A stretch of 64,000 nt of DNA, taken from contig JAICUB010000001.1 of NCBI GenBank assembly GCA_025936045.1, positions 124,001-188,000 on the forward strand. The letters are read 5' to 3'. The DNA comes from Polyangiaceae bacterium. Lineage in GTDB: Bacteria > Myxococcota_A > Polyangia > Polyangiales > Polyangiaceae. Shown here in pieces: positions 47,792 through 56,798 of the stretch (positions within the stretch are counted from its first letter, which is position 1; each line of letters opens with the position of its first letter). The translations under genes were made by a program, and so were the position numbers. The notes beneath the pieces are model-generated. The model worked only from the letters and a program-made list of their open reading frames with translations. It was not told the DNA's origin and did not search any database.

Positions 47792-49555
47792 ATGCTTCGT
47801 GGCGCGACGCTAGCGGGTGTGCTTTTGGCCTGGGGCTGCAGCTCGCCCCACGGAGGAGAACCGAGCGGCTCGAGTGGGTCGCCCGGCTCAGGGGGAGCGA
47901 GCAAGGGAGTAGGCGGCGCGGGCGCCGGCGGTGCCCACGCCGGGAGCGGTGCGAGTGGTGGTGCCGGCACGGGTAGCGGCGGGGTGACGGGTGACACGGG
48001 CGGAGCTGGTGGCAAAAGCGTGGGGGCCGGCGGCGTAGAGCTCGCTGGTGCGGGTGGTGTCTCGGTCGCAGGCTCGCATGGAAGTGCCACGGGGGGGGTT
48101 GGTGCCGGTGGCGCAGGAGGGGGCGGCGTGGGTGGAATGACCGCGGGTGCCGGCGGGAGCGGAGGCGACGGCAGCGGCGGTGCTGGTACCGGCAACGGCG
48201 GTAACGGCGCCGGTGGAGGGGCGCCGACCGGCGTGACCGTTCAGCTCGACAAGACACACCAGACGATTGAGGGCTTCGGCCTCAATACCGCTTTGAGCAG
48301 CAACGCCGTCCCCTGGGACACCTTCTTCAAGACCGATGGTGCCGGGCTGGGCCTCTCCATCGTGCGTGTCGCGATGGACGAAAAAGGGAAGCTCAACGGA
48401 CTCATCCCACCGGCGAGCTACAACGCGAAAGTCATCGGTTCCCCTTGGACCGCCGACAGCAACTGCAAGGACAACAACGACACGGAGAAGGGCGGCCACC
48501 TACTCAAGAGCTGTTACGACTCCTGGGCCACGACGATAGCGAGCTTTGCAAAGAACAATAACCTCTACGCCATGGGGGCAGGGAACGAGCCCGACTTTGC
48601 GTCGTGCGGAAGCAGCATCGGCCCGCCGTGCAACGGCGACTACCCATCCATGGTTTTTACCGCTCAAGAGATGGTCGATTTCGTCAACGTGCTCGGGCCG
48701 AAGCTGAAGACGGCAGGGGTAAAGCTCCTCGCGCCGGAACCCTCGGAATGGCTCCACCTCTGGAGCAACACCTCCGCCACGGGGTCCACCGTCTCGAACC
48801 ATCCGAACAGCTCCGACCCGCTGAAATGCGGGTGCTTTGCCAATGATCCCACGACCACGGGCTGCGCCAGCACCTGTGATCAGGGCAACGGGTACGATTA
48901 CGGCCACTGGCTGGCCAAGGACCCGACGGCCTGGGGCTTCGTCGACATCGTAGGAACGCACGAGTACGACACGCAAAAGGCGCTGCTCTGGCCCGCGGAC
49001 GTCGACGGTGGCAAGCGGAGCAAGGAAGTGTGGCAGACCGAAGCGTCCGGCGTGAAGTACTGGCCGGAAGCGGGACCCACGGGCGACCTCGCCAACGGCA
49101 TCGCCGTCGCGGAATGGATCCACTCGGCGCTCGTGGTCGGCGAGGCTTCGGCCTGGCTTTGGTGGTGGTATCAGGCCACCTCCAGCAACGACAACGAGGG
49201 GCTGGTCCTCCAGGGCTCCTCGGCGCTCACCATGCGCTGCTACACGCTCGGCAACTACAGCAAGTTCGTGCGCCCGGGTTACGTCATGGTGGAAGTAGCG
49301 GGGAACTCCGACACCGATGTGCTGCTCTCGGCCTTCAAGGGCTCAGACGCGACGGTCGTCGTCGCCATCAACAAGGGCAGCAGCGCGGCGAGCCTGCCAA
49401 TCAGCATCACGGGCGGTACGGCGCCGAGCTCCTGCACGCCGAACGTCACTTCGGCGAACGCCAAGCTCGCGGCCGGGGATGCGGTGCCGGTGACCGGCGG
49501 GACCTTCACGGCCGCGCTCGCCGGCACGTCGGTCACCTCGTTCGTTTGCAAATAG
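47792..49555 (+). CDS. Glycoside hydrolase family 30-like lipoprotein (second copy, different subfamily)
   Basis: WGC lipobox, Gly-rich linker, TIEGFGLNTALSSNAVPWDTFF, YAMGAGNEPDFAS, EVWQTEASGVKYW; C-term beta-domain FVRPGYVMVEVAG. Confidence 0.83.
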   Translation: MLRGATLAGVLLAWGCSSPHGGEPSGSSGSPGSGGASKGVGGAGAGGAHAGSGASGGAGTGSGGVTGDTGGAGGKSVGAGGVELAGAGGVSVAGSHGSATGGVGAGGAGGGGVGGMTAGAGGSGGDGSGGAGTGNGGNGAGGGAPTGVTVQLDKTHQTIEGFGLNTALSSNAVPWDTFFKTDGAGLGLSIVRVAMDEKGKLNGLIPPASYNAKVIGSPWTADSNCKDNNDTEKGGHLLKSCYDSWATTIASFAKNNNLYAMGAGNEPDFASCGSSIGPPCNGDYPSMVFTAQEMVDFVNVLGPKLKTAGVKLLAPEPSEWLHLWSNTSATGSTVSNHPNSSDPLKCGCFANDPTTTGCASTCDQGNGYDYGHWLAKDPTAWGFVDIVGTHEYDTQKALLWPADVDGGKRSKEVWQTEASGVKYWPEAGPTGDLANGIAVAEWIHSALVVGEASAWLWWWYQATSSNDNEGLVLQGSSALTMRCYTLGNYSKFVRPGYVMVEVAGNSDTDVLLSAFKGSDATVVVAINKGSSAASLPISITGGTAPSSCTPNVTSANAKLAAGDAVPVTGGTFTAALAGTSVTSFVCK

Positions 49556-49569
49556 CGGCGGGAAATCCC

Positions 49570-50976
49570 TCAATCGTCGTCCCACTCGACGACGCCCGAG
49601 AGGGCGAGGTGGAGCGGCACGCGCGGCGCTTGGCAGAGGACGGAGTTCGCGTCGCGCGAGCGTGCTCCTTCGCTGCGACTCACCGTGACGTGCAGGACGC
49701 CGCCGTCCCAAGCGCGTCGAGTCGAGCCCGCGATTTCGACGACGGCCACCTGAACGCGCTCGTCCGCGCACTCCGCGACGGCGGTGAGCGGGACGACCTC
49801 GCCGCAGTCGAAGTCGTTCGCGAGCGACCTCGCGGCCGTGTCCGCCGGCACGCGCCGGGCAAGGGTGACGTGCTCTCCGCGCACCACCGGCAGCCGAGCG
49901 GCGGCGCGCAACGCCTCGCGACTCGCGTCGTCCAGCCGGACTTGGAGAGTCCGGCGATCGAGCTCGTCGCGCAAGCGTGCCGCGGCGCTCTCGTACTTGC
50001 GCACGCGCTCGTGATCGGCGGCGGTCGGCGCGGGGAGCCGGGATAGCTCGCTGTTGTGCGCGAGGTCGAGCAACTTCACGCGCGTGGCGAGCCGATCCTC
50101 GGCGACACGCTCGATGAACGTCGCGTAGTCTTCGCCGGCGCGCCTGGTGAGAGCGTCAATCGCGCGCACGACCCGCTCGGGAAAGCCCTCGCGCGCGAGC
50201 CATTCGAGCGTCACGGGCGTGTCCTCCACGACGTCGTGCAGCAGCGCCACGATGCGCTCGTCGTGATCGCTCGCGCGCGCCGCGAGCGCGAGCGGATGCA
50301 GGATATACGGCTCTCCGGCGCGATCGAACTGGCTCACGTGCGCTTCGGCCGCGATCATCACGGCGCGACCGACGAGTCGGCGCTCGATGGTGCCGGCGAG
50401 CTCGGCACGCATGGCGTCGAACTCGGCGAGCAACGACGCGTTCACCGCGCTCGCATACAAAGGACGGAGGCGAGCGAGCTGGCTCAATTGCTGGCCCGGA
50501 CGCGTGTTGAGCCGCAAGAGCAGCGCATCACCGCGAGCTTCCGCTTCGATCAGGCTCCGCCCATTGTCGATCTTGTCGGCGCAGCTCACGGGCAGCGCTC
50601 GCGCCGTCGCCGCGGAGCGCACCGACAATCCCTTGAAATAGCGCTCGAAACGCGCCGCTTTGGGCAAGGGCCGTCCGGCGTCGTCGAGCTTGACCTCGCT
50701 CAACGCCACGACCGTCTCGACTACCTCGGCCGGAAACTCGCGCCGGAACTCCGCGGCGAATGCGGCCTGGTCCTCCAGCAGATCATGCAGGTACGCGGCG
50801 CTCACCACCAGCTCATCGTCGTGGCCGTGCGCCCGCACGAGCTCGGCCACCGCTCGAACGTGCGTGAAGTAGGGCACGCCCCCGGATTTGCGCACCTGCC
50901 CCGCGTGTGCTCGTTCGGCAAGCTCGCGCGCTCTCCCGATCAAATCCGTCGTCACGATCGGAGCCCAATGTAGCAC
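49570..50976 (-). CDS. Tandem HD-domain protein (SpoT/SAH-like, no synthetase domain seen)
   Basis: HD set 1: RAHAGQVRKSGGVPYFTHVRAVAEL..AAYLHDLLED..CADKIDNGRSL; HD set 2: AAEAHVSQFDRAGEPYILHPLALA..ALLHDVVEDTPVTLEWL..KLLDLAHNSELSRL. Confidence 0.82.
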   Translation of the reverse strand: MLHWAPIVTTDLIGRARELAERAHAGQVRKSGGVPYFTHVRAVAELVRAHGHDDELVVSAAYLHDLLEDQAAFAAEFRREFPAEVVETVVALSEVKLDDAGRPLPKAARFERYFKGLSVRSAATARALPVSCADKIDNGRSLIEAEARGDALLLRLNTRPGQQLSQLARLRPLYASAVNASLLAEFDAMRAELAGTIERRLVGRAVMIAAEAHVSQFDRAGEPYILHPLALAARASDHDERIVALLHDVVEDTPVTLEWLAREGFPERVVRAIDALTRRAGEDYATFIERVAEDRLATRVKLLDLAHNSELSRLPAPTAADHERVRKYESAAARLRDELDRRTLQVRLDDASREALRAAARLPVVRGEHVTLARRVPADTAARSLANDFDCGEVVPLTAVAECADERVQVAVVEIAGSTRRAWDGGVLHVTVSRSEGARSRDANSVLCQAPRVPLHLALSGVVEWDDD

Positions 50977-51088
50977 GCGGCCGTGTGCATGTGGGAGGAG
51001 TACGCAGAGGGTGCGCGGCGTGCCCGGCGAAACCCGACGCAGCGGCGTCGTCGTGCGATATGATGGTGCCCGGGGCTAACGATTCGTC

Positions 51089-53278
51089 ATGCGGTTACTC
51101 GTCTCCAACCGGATCGCTCTGGGTGTGCTTTTCCTCACGTCGGTCGCGCTGGCTCGCTGCGGAGGCAAGCCCGTGGTCAGCGGAACTCCACCGACCGGCA
51201 TCGGAACGGGCGGTGACGGCGGCGGTGGCGGCAGCGGCGGCACGCGCGCGAGCGGCGGCAGCGCAGGGACGGACACTCAGATCCACGTCGGCGACGCGGG
51301 CATGAGCGACAGCGCCGGTGCGGGCGGCGAGGGCGGCATGGTGGAAATCGAGCCGTCGTGCGGCGACGGCCTACTCAACCAAGCCGGCGAAGTATGCGAC
51401 GACGGCAATACCGAATCGTCGGACGGCTGCACGGCGGACTGCCGACAAATCGAGGCCAATTTCGGCTGTCCGACGCCGGGCGCGCCCTGCGTCTCGACCG
51501 TGACGTGCGGCGACGGACACATCACGGGGACGGAGACCTGCGACGACGGAAACACCAAGAGCGGCGACGGCTGCGACGAGTCTTGCCAGCTCGAGGACGG
51601 CTGGAGCTGCGCCTTCCAGGACCTTCCTTGCGAGGCCAGCGAGTGCGGCGACGGCTTGCTCGCGGGCCTCGAGGAATGCGAATGGGATCCCGACGGAGCG
51701 CGCCCGGACGGTTGCTCGGAGAGCTGCAAAATCGAGCCGGGCTACGACTGCGATCCGACGACGTTCGCCTGCTCGGCAACGGAGTGCGGCAATGGCCAGG
51801 TCGAGCGCGGTGAGCAGTGCGACGACCACAACGACGTGCCTTTCGACGGTTGCTATCGCTGCTTGCTCGAGCCCGATTGTACGAACGGCGTCTGCACGGC
51901 AATCTGCGGCGACGGCCAGCGTTTCGAGGGGGAGGAGTGCGACGACGGCAACGTTCGTTCCGGCGACGGCTGTTCGGCGGATTGTACGGTAGAAACGGGC
52001 TTTTCGTGTGACGACGTCTCGAACGACCCTCCTGACAGCATCCTGCAGCCCGTGTTGGTCCGTGATTTCATCGGCGTCGATCGCAGCACGGACAAGGCGA
52101 CGTTCCCCGAACACCCCGATTTCAATCGTCTCGGCGGCAGTGGCACGCTCGGCGAGGTCGATGCGTTACTGGATGACGACGGCAAGCCCGTCTACGCGTG
52201 CCCGAACGGGGACTGCGACGCGAACCCGGGACATCAGCAGACGAGCTGCGTCGGCAGCAGTCCGTGTCGCCCGAACCTCTCGAGCCCCGAGAACTTCGGG
52301 CAGTGGTATCGCGACGTCGACGCCGTCAACATCGCCGTCCCGAGCGAAGTCCCGCTCGAGCGCCAAGCTGGGGGCGAGTACGTGTACGACAGCGCCGACA
52401 CGTCGGACGGGAAGGACTACTTCGATCTCGTCGGCAGCGGCGGTTGGGTCGGCAAGGGGGCCGAAACACTCGCGCCTTGTGGATCCGGAGGCACGCCCGA
52501 CCGCAACGTCTCCTTCACCTCCGAGACCCACTTCTGGTTCGAGTATCAGGGTGGCGAGCGCTTCGATTTCGCCGGCGACGACGACACGTGGATGTTCGTC
52601 AACGGGCAGCTCGCGATCGATCTCGGCGGGCTCCACATCCCGAAGAGCGGCTACTTCGTGTTGGACGACGCGAACGGCACGGCCACGGTGTGGAGCCAGG
52701 TCGAGCAAGAGCAAGCCTCGCTCGCGGAGCACGCCGTGGATCTCGGTCTCGGCCTGGGCGGCGTGTACGAGGTCGCGATGTTTCAGGCCGAGCGCAACGA
52801 GTGCGGCTCGAACTTCAAGCTGACGCTCGAGAACTTCAATCGTCCGAAATCGACGTGCGCCTCGAAATGCGGCGACGGCATCGTCGCCTCCGACGAGCTT
52901 TGCGACGACGGCAAAGGCAAGAACGACGGCAAATACGGGCACTGCGGCGTCGACTGCCGCTCGCGTGGGCCCTATTGCGGTGACGGCAAGCAGGACCCGG
53001 AAGAAGAGTGCGACGACGGTCTGAACCTCAGCCAGTACGGCGGCTGTGCTCCCGGCTGCGTCGCCGGGCCCTCGTGTGGGGACGGCATCGTGCAGTCACC
53101 GTTCGAGCAGTGCGACGACGGGGTCAACGACGGAGGCTACGGCGAATGCTTTGCCGGGTGCGTCTTCAAGGACCGCTGCGGCGACGGCAAAGTGCAAGCT
53201 CCGGAAGAATGCGACGACAAGAACCGCGTGAACGGTGACGGCTGCAACAACGACTGCAAGCGCGGCTCCGTCAAATAA
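51089..53278 (+). CDS. Fibro-slime domain lipoprotein flanked by myxococcal Cys-rich repeats
   Basis: Nine CGDGxxxxxExCDDGNxxxGDGCxxxC-type repeats around a fibro-slime/PA14-like core (VLVRDFIGVDR...THFWFEYQGGERFDFAGDDDTWMFVNGQLAIDLGGLH). Confidence 0.9.
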   Translation: MRLLVSNRIALGVLFLTSVALARCGGKPVVSGTPPTGIGTGGDGGGGGSGGTRASGGSAGTDTQIHVGDAGMSDSAGAGGEGGMVEIEPSCGDGLLNQAGEVCDDGNTESSDGCTADCRQIEANFGCPTPGAPCVSTVTCGDGHITGTETCDDGNTKSGDGCDESCQLEDGWSCAFQDLPCEASECGDGLLAGLEECEWDPDGARPDGCSESCKIEPGYDCDPTTFACSATECGNGQVERGEQCDDHNDVPFDGCYRCLLEPDCTNGVCTAICGDGQRFEGEECDDGNVRSGDGCSADCTVETGFSCDDVSNDPPDSILQPVLVRDFIGVDRSTDKATFPEHPDFNRLGGSGTLGEVDALLDDDGKPVYACPNGDCDANPGHQQTSCVGSSPCRPNLSSPENFGQWYRDVDAVNIAVPSEVPLERQAGGEYVYDSADTSDGKDYFDLVGSGGWVGKGAETLAPCGSGGTPDRNVSFTSETHFWFEYQGGERFDFAGDDDTWMFVNGQLAIDLGGLHIPKSGYFVLDDANGTATVWSQVEQEQASLAEHAVDLGLGLGGVYEVAMFQAERNECGSNFKLTLENFNRPKSTCASKCGDGIVASDELCDDGKGKNDGKYGHCGVDCRSRGPYCGDGKQDPEEECDDGLNLSQYGGCAPGCVAGPSCGDGIVQSPFEQCDDGVNDGGYGECFAGCVFKDRCGDGKVQAPEECDDKNRVNGDGCNNDCKRGSVK

Positions 53279-53287
53279 GCCGAGCGG

Positions 53288-53328
53288 GGCCCGCCGACGC
53301 GCGGGCTCACGGCCGGCAGGTTTTTTTT
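53288..53328 (+). terminator. Possible intrinsic terminator after the fibro-slime gene
   Basis: GC-rich self-complementary stretch ggcccgccgacgcgcgggct followed about 13 nt later by an 8-T run; spacing not ideal. Confidence 0.3.
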
Positions 53329-53412
53329 GCGCGACCTGTCGTGGCGTCGAGCGCCCGGGCGTCTCCTCATCGAAGCCCGCGCTCGGCTTCGAAAAACCGA
53401 GGAGTAATCGAG

Positions 53413-53760
53413 ATGTCGTCCCCCTTCGTCTGGTTCCACCACAACGGCCGAAAATCCAGAGAGACCCAGAAGTTTTTCGAGTCTCTGTTGGCTTGGAAAG
53501 GCTCCGAGGGTCCAGACGGGATGACGATGCTGGCGCATGACGCCGGCCCGTTTGCGGCCATCGGCGCGAAGCAGGAACGCTACGGCGACCGCGACGAGTG
53601 GATCCCCTTCGTTGCGGTCGATGACGTCGAAGCGGCGACGAAGCGCGCGATGTCTCTCGGCGCAACACTCTTGCGCGAGAAGAGCCGCGGGCCGGCCGGT
53701 GAGTTCACGGTAGTCCGCGATCCCGGCGGTGCCGCGCTCGCGCTGTGGAAGAAGGCCTGA
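53413..53760 (+). CDS. VOC/glyoxalase-family protein
   Basis: PFVWFHHNGRKSRETQKFFESLLAWKGSEG...PFVAVDDVEAATKRAMSLGATLLREKSRGPAGEFTVVRDPGGAALALWKKA. Confidence 0.85.
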   Translation: MSSPFVWFHHNGRKSRETQKFFESLLAWKGSEGPDGMTMLAHDAGPFAAIGAKQERYGDRDEWIPFVAVDDVEAATKRAMSLGATLLREKSRGPAGEFTVVRDPGGAALALWKKA

Positions 53761-53763
53761 GCC

Positions 53764-53886
53764 ATGACGCTGCTCAGGAACGCCGTTCACATCGAGGCGC
53801 CTCCGGAGCGCGTCTGGGCGGTACTCGCCCGATTGAATGCGCTCCATGCGTACGACCCGGGCGTCGCGTTACGTGGAGGCACGTGA
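53764..53886 (+). pseudogene. Truncated SRPBCC (START/Bet v1-like) gene, 40 codons
   Basis: ATG 53764: MTLLRNAVHIEAPPERVWAVLARLNALHAYDPGVALRGGT*; typical SRPBCC N-terminus, remaining about 100 codons absent. Confidence 0.55.
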
Positions 53887-53929
53887 GGCCGCGTAGCCTC
53901 CGCGACTGCTACCCTTCGACCAAGCCGCG

Positions 53930-54289
53930 GTGACCACCTACGCCCTGCTCATCTACCGGATGTCGCCCCCGAGCGTGGTGATCCCCGAGCCCGACGAGCG
54001 AAAGGCGCTCGGTGCGCACCGAGCGCTGCAGGCCGAGACCGCCGCGCGCGACGATTTGCTCGCCGTGGCGCGCCTCGACGAGCCACGCACCGGTCGAACG
54101 GTGCGGGCACGGGCAAGCGGGCATGACGTGACGGACGGTCCGTTCGTCGAGTCCAAGGAATGGCTCGTCGGCTTCTATCTCGTGGATTGCGAGGACGAGC
54201 GGCAGGCCATCGCGCGAGCGTGCCGGATTTGCACGGATGAGCAGCACGCCATCGAGGTGCGACCGGTGGATTGGCGGTGGCGACCATGA
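53930..54289 (+). CDS. YCII-related (DGPF-type) protein
   Basis: GTG 53930; YALLIYRMSPP...GRTVRARASGHDVTDGPFVESKEWLVGFYLVDCEDERQAIARACRI; DGPF motif present. Confidence 0.9.
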   Translation: MTTYALLIYRMSPPSVVIPEPDERKALGAHRALQAETAARDDLLAVARLDEPRTGRTVRARASGHDVTDGPFVESKEWLVGFYLVDCEDERQAIARACRICTDEQHAIEVRPVDWRWRP

Positions 54290-55557
54290 CTCCGCCGGAA
54301 CACGCGGAGGCGATCCGGCGCGTCTATCCGCGCGTCCTCGCGAAAATACTCGGTCTTACGCGCTCGCTCGCGGATGCGGAGGACGCCGTCCAAGATGCGG
54401 TCGAGCGGGCGCTGCAAACATGGCCTGACGCCGGGGCGCCCGACTCGGCCGAGGCCTGGCTCGTCACCGTCGCTCGGAACGCCCATCGCGACCGGTTACG
54501 ACGAGCCAAGAGCACGGAGCAGCACGGCGACGCGGTTGCGACGTTGGCCGAGCTCTGCCCGTGGGCGCGGATCGCGACCGCCGAAGCCGAGGTGCTCAGA
54601 ACGTGGAAAGACGAGCTCTTGCGCCTGTTGTTCGCATGCTGCCATCCCGCCCTCGAGGACGGGGAGAGCGCTGCGTTGGCGCTTTCGACGCTGCTGGGTC
54701 TTTCAACGAGCGAGCTCGCGCTGGCGTTCGTCGTGGCGCCGCGCAGCATGGAGCAGCGCCTCACACGAGCTCGCCAGAGGCTGCGGGAACAGGGCGACGT
54801 TGACGGTACCGCACCGGAGCTCGCGCGCGACCGCGTCGGCGCCGTACTCCGCACCATTCACCTGCTTTTCAACGAGGGCTATTGGTCGAGCACGAACGCC
54901 GAGCCGATCCGGGCGGAGCTCTGCCGCCTCGCGCTCGGCCTCGCGTGTTCGCTCGCCGAAGTGTTCCCCCACGACCCGGAAGCGATGGGCCTGCACTCCC
55001 TGCTGCTCTTTCACGACGCACGTCGGGACGCCAGGCTCGACGACGCCGGCAACCCGGTGCCGCTCCCCGAGCAAGATCGAACGCGCTGGGACAAGCTCGC
55101 CATTCACACCGCGACGCAGCTCCTCGAGCGCGCGCTCGCGCTCGGGAGGGCGGGCCCCTTCCAGACCGAGGCGGCTATTTTAGCCGTGCACTGCCGCGCC
55201 CGCACGGCTGACGCGACGGAATGGGCGGAGATCGCGGCTCTCTACGCGCTCCTCGAGCGATTTCGTCCAACGCCGGCGGTCCGTGTCAACCGCGCTTTCG
55301 CCGTCACCAGAGCGGAAGGGGCGGAAGCGGGCCTCGCTCTGCTCGAGGACGACGGCGGCATGGATGTTCAGGGCTATCCCTACTTTCACCTCGTACGAGG
55401 AGCGATTCTCGAAGAGCTCGGCCGCGTCGCGGAAGCTCGCACCTCCCTCGAGCATGCCGTCGAGCGGTCGCGAAACGCCCACGAGGCCGAGCAGGTGAGG
55501 GCGCGCATCGCCCGGCTCGAGAGTGGGCGGTCCCAAGACGGCCCGCGTGAGCGCTAA
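54271..55557 (+). CDS. ECF sigma factor with DUF6596-type C-terminal extension (ECF42-like)
   Basis: RVYPRVLAKILGLTRSLADAEDAVQDAVERALQTWP; VGAVLRTIHLLFNEGYWSS and TPR-like tail; overlaps YCII gene 3' end. Confidence 0.9.
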   Translation: MAVATMTPPEHAEAIRRVYPRVLAKILGLTRSLADAEDAVQDAVERALQTWPDAGAPDSAEAWLVTVARNAHRDRLRRAKSTEQHGDAVATLAELCPWARIATAEAEVLRTWKDELLRLLFACCHPALEDGESAALALSTLLGLSTSELALAFVVAPRSMEQRLTRARQRLREQGDVDGTAPELARDRVGAVLRTIHLLFNEGYWSSTNAEPIRAELCRLALGLACSLAEVFPHDPEAMGLHSLLLFHDARRDARLDDAGNPVPLPEQDRTRWDKLAIHTATQLLERALALGRAGPFQTEAAILAVHCRARTADATEWAEIAALYALLERFRPTPAVRVNRAFAVTRAEGAEAGLALLEDDGGMDVQGYPYFHLVRGAILEELGRVAEARTSLEHAVERSRNAHEAEQVRARIARLESGRSQDGPRER

Positions 55558-55634
55558 AAGACCAGCGTCCAGCCGGGGTTGGTTGCTGCCCCCGTCTACC
55601 CTTCAACACCCCATAGCCTTGGATCGTCATGTGC

Positions 55635-56762
55635 TCACCTCTTGTTCCGCGCGCGTGGGCTCGTAACGCTGCGTTTCACGAGCGCAGCGTGCATCTGCGC
55701 GTGATGGTCTTCGTGCGTGGCCTTGAGGACGGCGTGTGCTTCCGTTCGGCTCTTGCCGGGCGGCGCCAGCAGTAGGCCGGCCTGGGACAGCGCCCTCCAT
55801 AGCGTCGCATTCTGAAAGGCAATCGTCCCGCCGCCGCGCTTTCGCTGCGAGATCATGCGATTGATGTCGCCGACGCAAACCCAGTCGTTCTTCAGCGTGA
55901 CGGCCCACTTCGCGTGGTCGTGCGTCTCGGGCCAGGCCCAGTGCAGGCCCATGGATCCCAGATTGACGTACTTGATGTCGAAGGTCTTGTGGATACCGTC
56001 GACGTCGGCGATCGGCGGGATCGGTCCGCGAATCCAGGTTTCGACGTCCAGGTCTTCCTTCAGCGTCGGCCCCACCAATTCGTTCCAGAAATCCCTGTTC
56101 CAGAGCTTGTTCTTGGCAATGACTTTGAACGGCATCCGAGCCGCGGTTTCGAGCTCCAGCACGTCGGAATCAGCCGGGCTCTTGGCGTCGAGCTTGCCCG
56201 TGAGTAGCCTGAGCGGATCCTCGTCCGGCAGGTCGACCGTGCGGCTCGAAAAGGTCTGTGGCTCTTGATGGACCGCCATCTGCTTGGCAAGTTGACGTGC
56301 GCTATCCAGGTGCAAGGAAAGACACAGGTAGGTCTGCCCGTACTTCGGCGTCGGATCCGTCTTGGCGCTCGGCTCGGCGAACTTCGGCCACGAATGGAGC
56401 AGCCAATAGGCCGTCTTGCTCTTCGTGTCGAAGGCGATGACGCCCTTCGTGTGCCCGAGATTGCCGTCGTCCCGAATCTTCGCGGCGTCGGGGGCCTCGT
56501 CGTTGTAGAGGACGTAGCCCGTCGTCCTCGGCGGCTTTTCGAATACGGAATCGAGCGTGTGGTTGAGCGCTCCGTCGCCGCTATCGATCGTGAAAGGAGA
56601 GGGCCCGATCTTCTCCTGCTTCTTGTCGAGCGCCGAATCGTAGTAGACGTACTCGTACCCGCTCGCGGAATCGGTGTTCGCGCCCGCTCCGAGCATCGGC
56701 ACCTTGTACATGAACCACCAATCGACCGGGCGGCCCCTCTCATCGAGTGCACTCACGCGCAT
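55635..56762 (-). CDS. Deoxyribonuclease II-family protein
   Basis: GRPVDWWFMYKVPML, GYVLYNDEAPD, LGHTKGVIAFDTKSKTAYWLLHSWPKF (HxK 1), THDHAKWAVTLKNDWVCVGDINRMISQRKRGGGTIAFQNATLWRAL (HxK 2); order matches animal DNase II. Confidence 0.85.
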   Translation of the reverse strand: MRVSALDERGRPVDWWFMYKVPMLGAGANTDSASGYEYVYYDSALDKKQEKIGPSPFTIDSGDGALNHTLDSVFEKPPRTTGYVLYNDEAPDAAKIRDDGNLGHTKGVIAFDTKSKTAYWLLHSWPKFAEPSAKTDPTPKYGQTYLCLSLHLDSARQLAKQMAVHQEPQTFSSRTVDLPDEDPLRLLTGKLDAKSPADSDVLELETAARMPFKVIAKNKLWNRDFWNELVGPTLKEDLDVETWIRGPIPPIADVDGIHKTFDIKYVNLGSMGLHWAWPETHDHAKWAVTLKNDWVCVGDINRMISQRKRGGGTIAFQNATLWRALSQAGLLLAPPGKSRTEAHAVLKATHEDHHAQMHAALVKRSVTSPRARNKR

Positions 56763-56798
56763 GGGCCGCCTCTCGAGCTTTGCTCCATGTCGACTCCG

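Noticed and set aside
47634-48257. 207-aa His/Arg/Ser-rich ORF and overlapping Pro-rich ORF on minus strand
   Set aside because: Antisense of the Gly-rich linker of the GH30 gene; Pro/His runs are just complements of Gly codons
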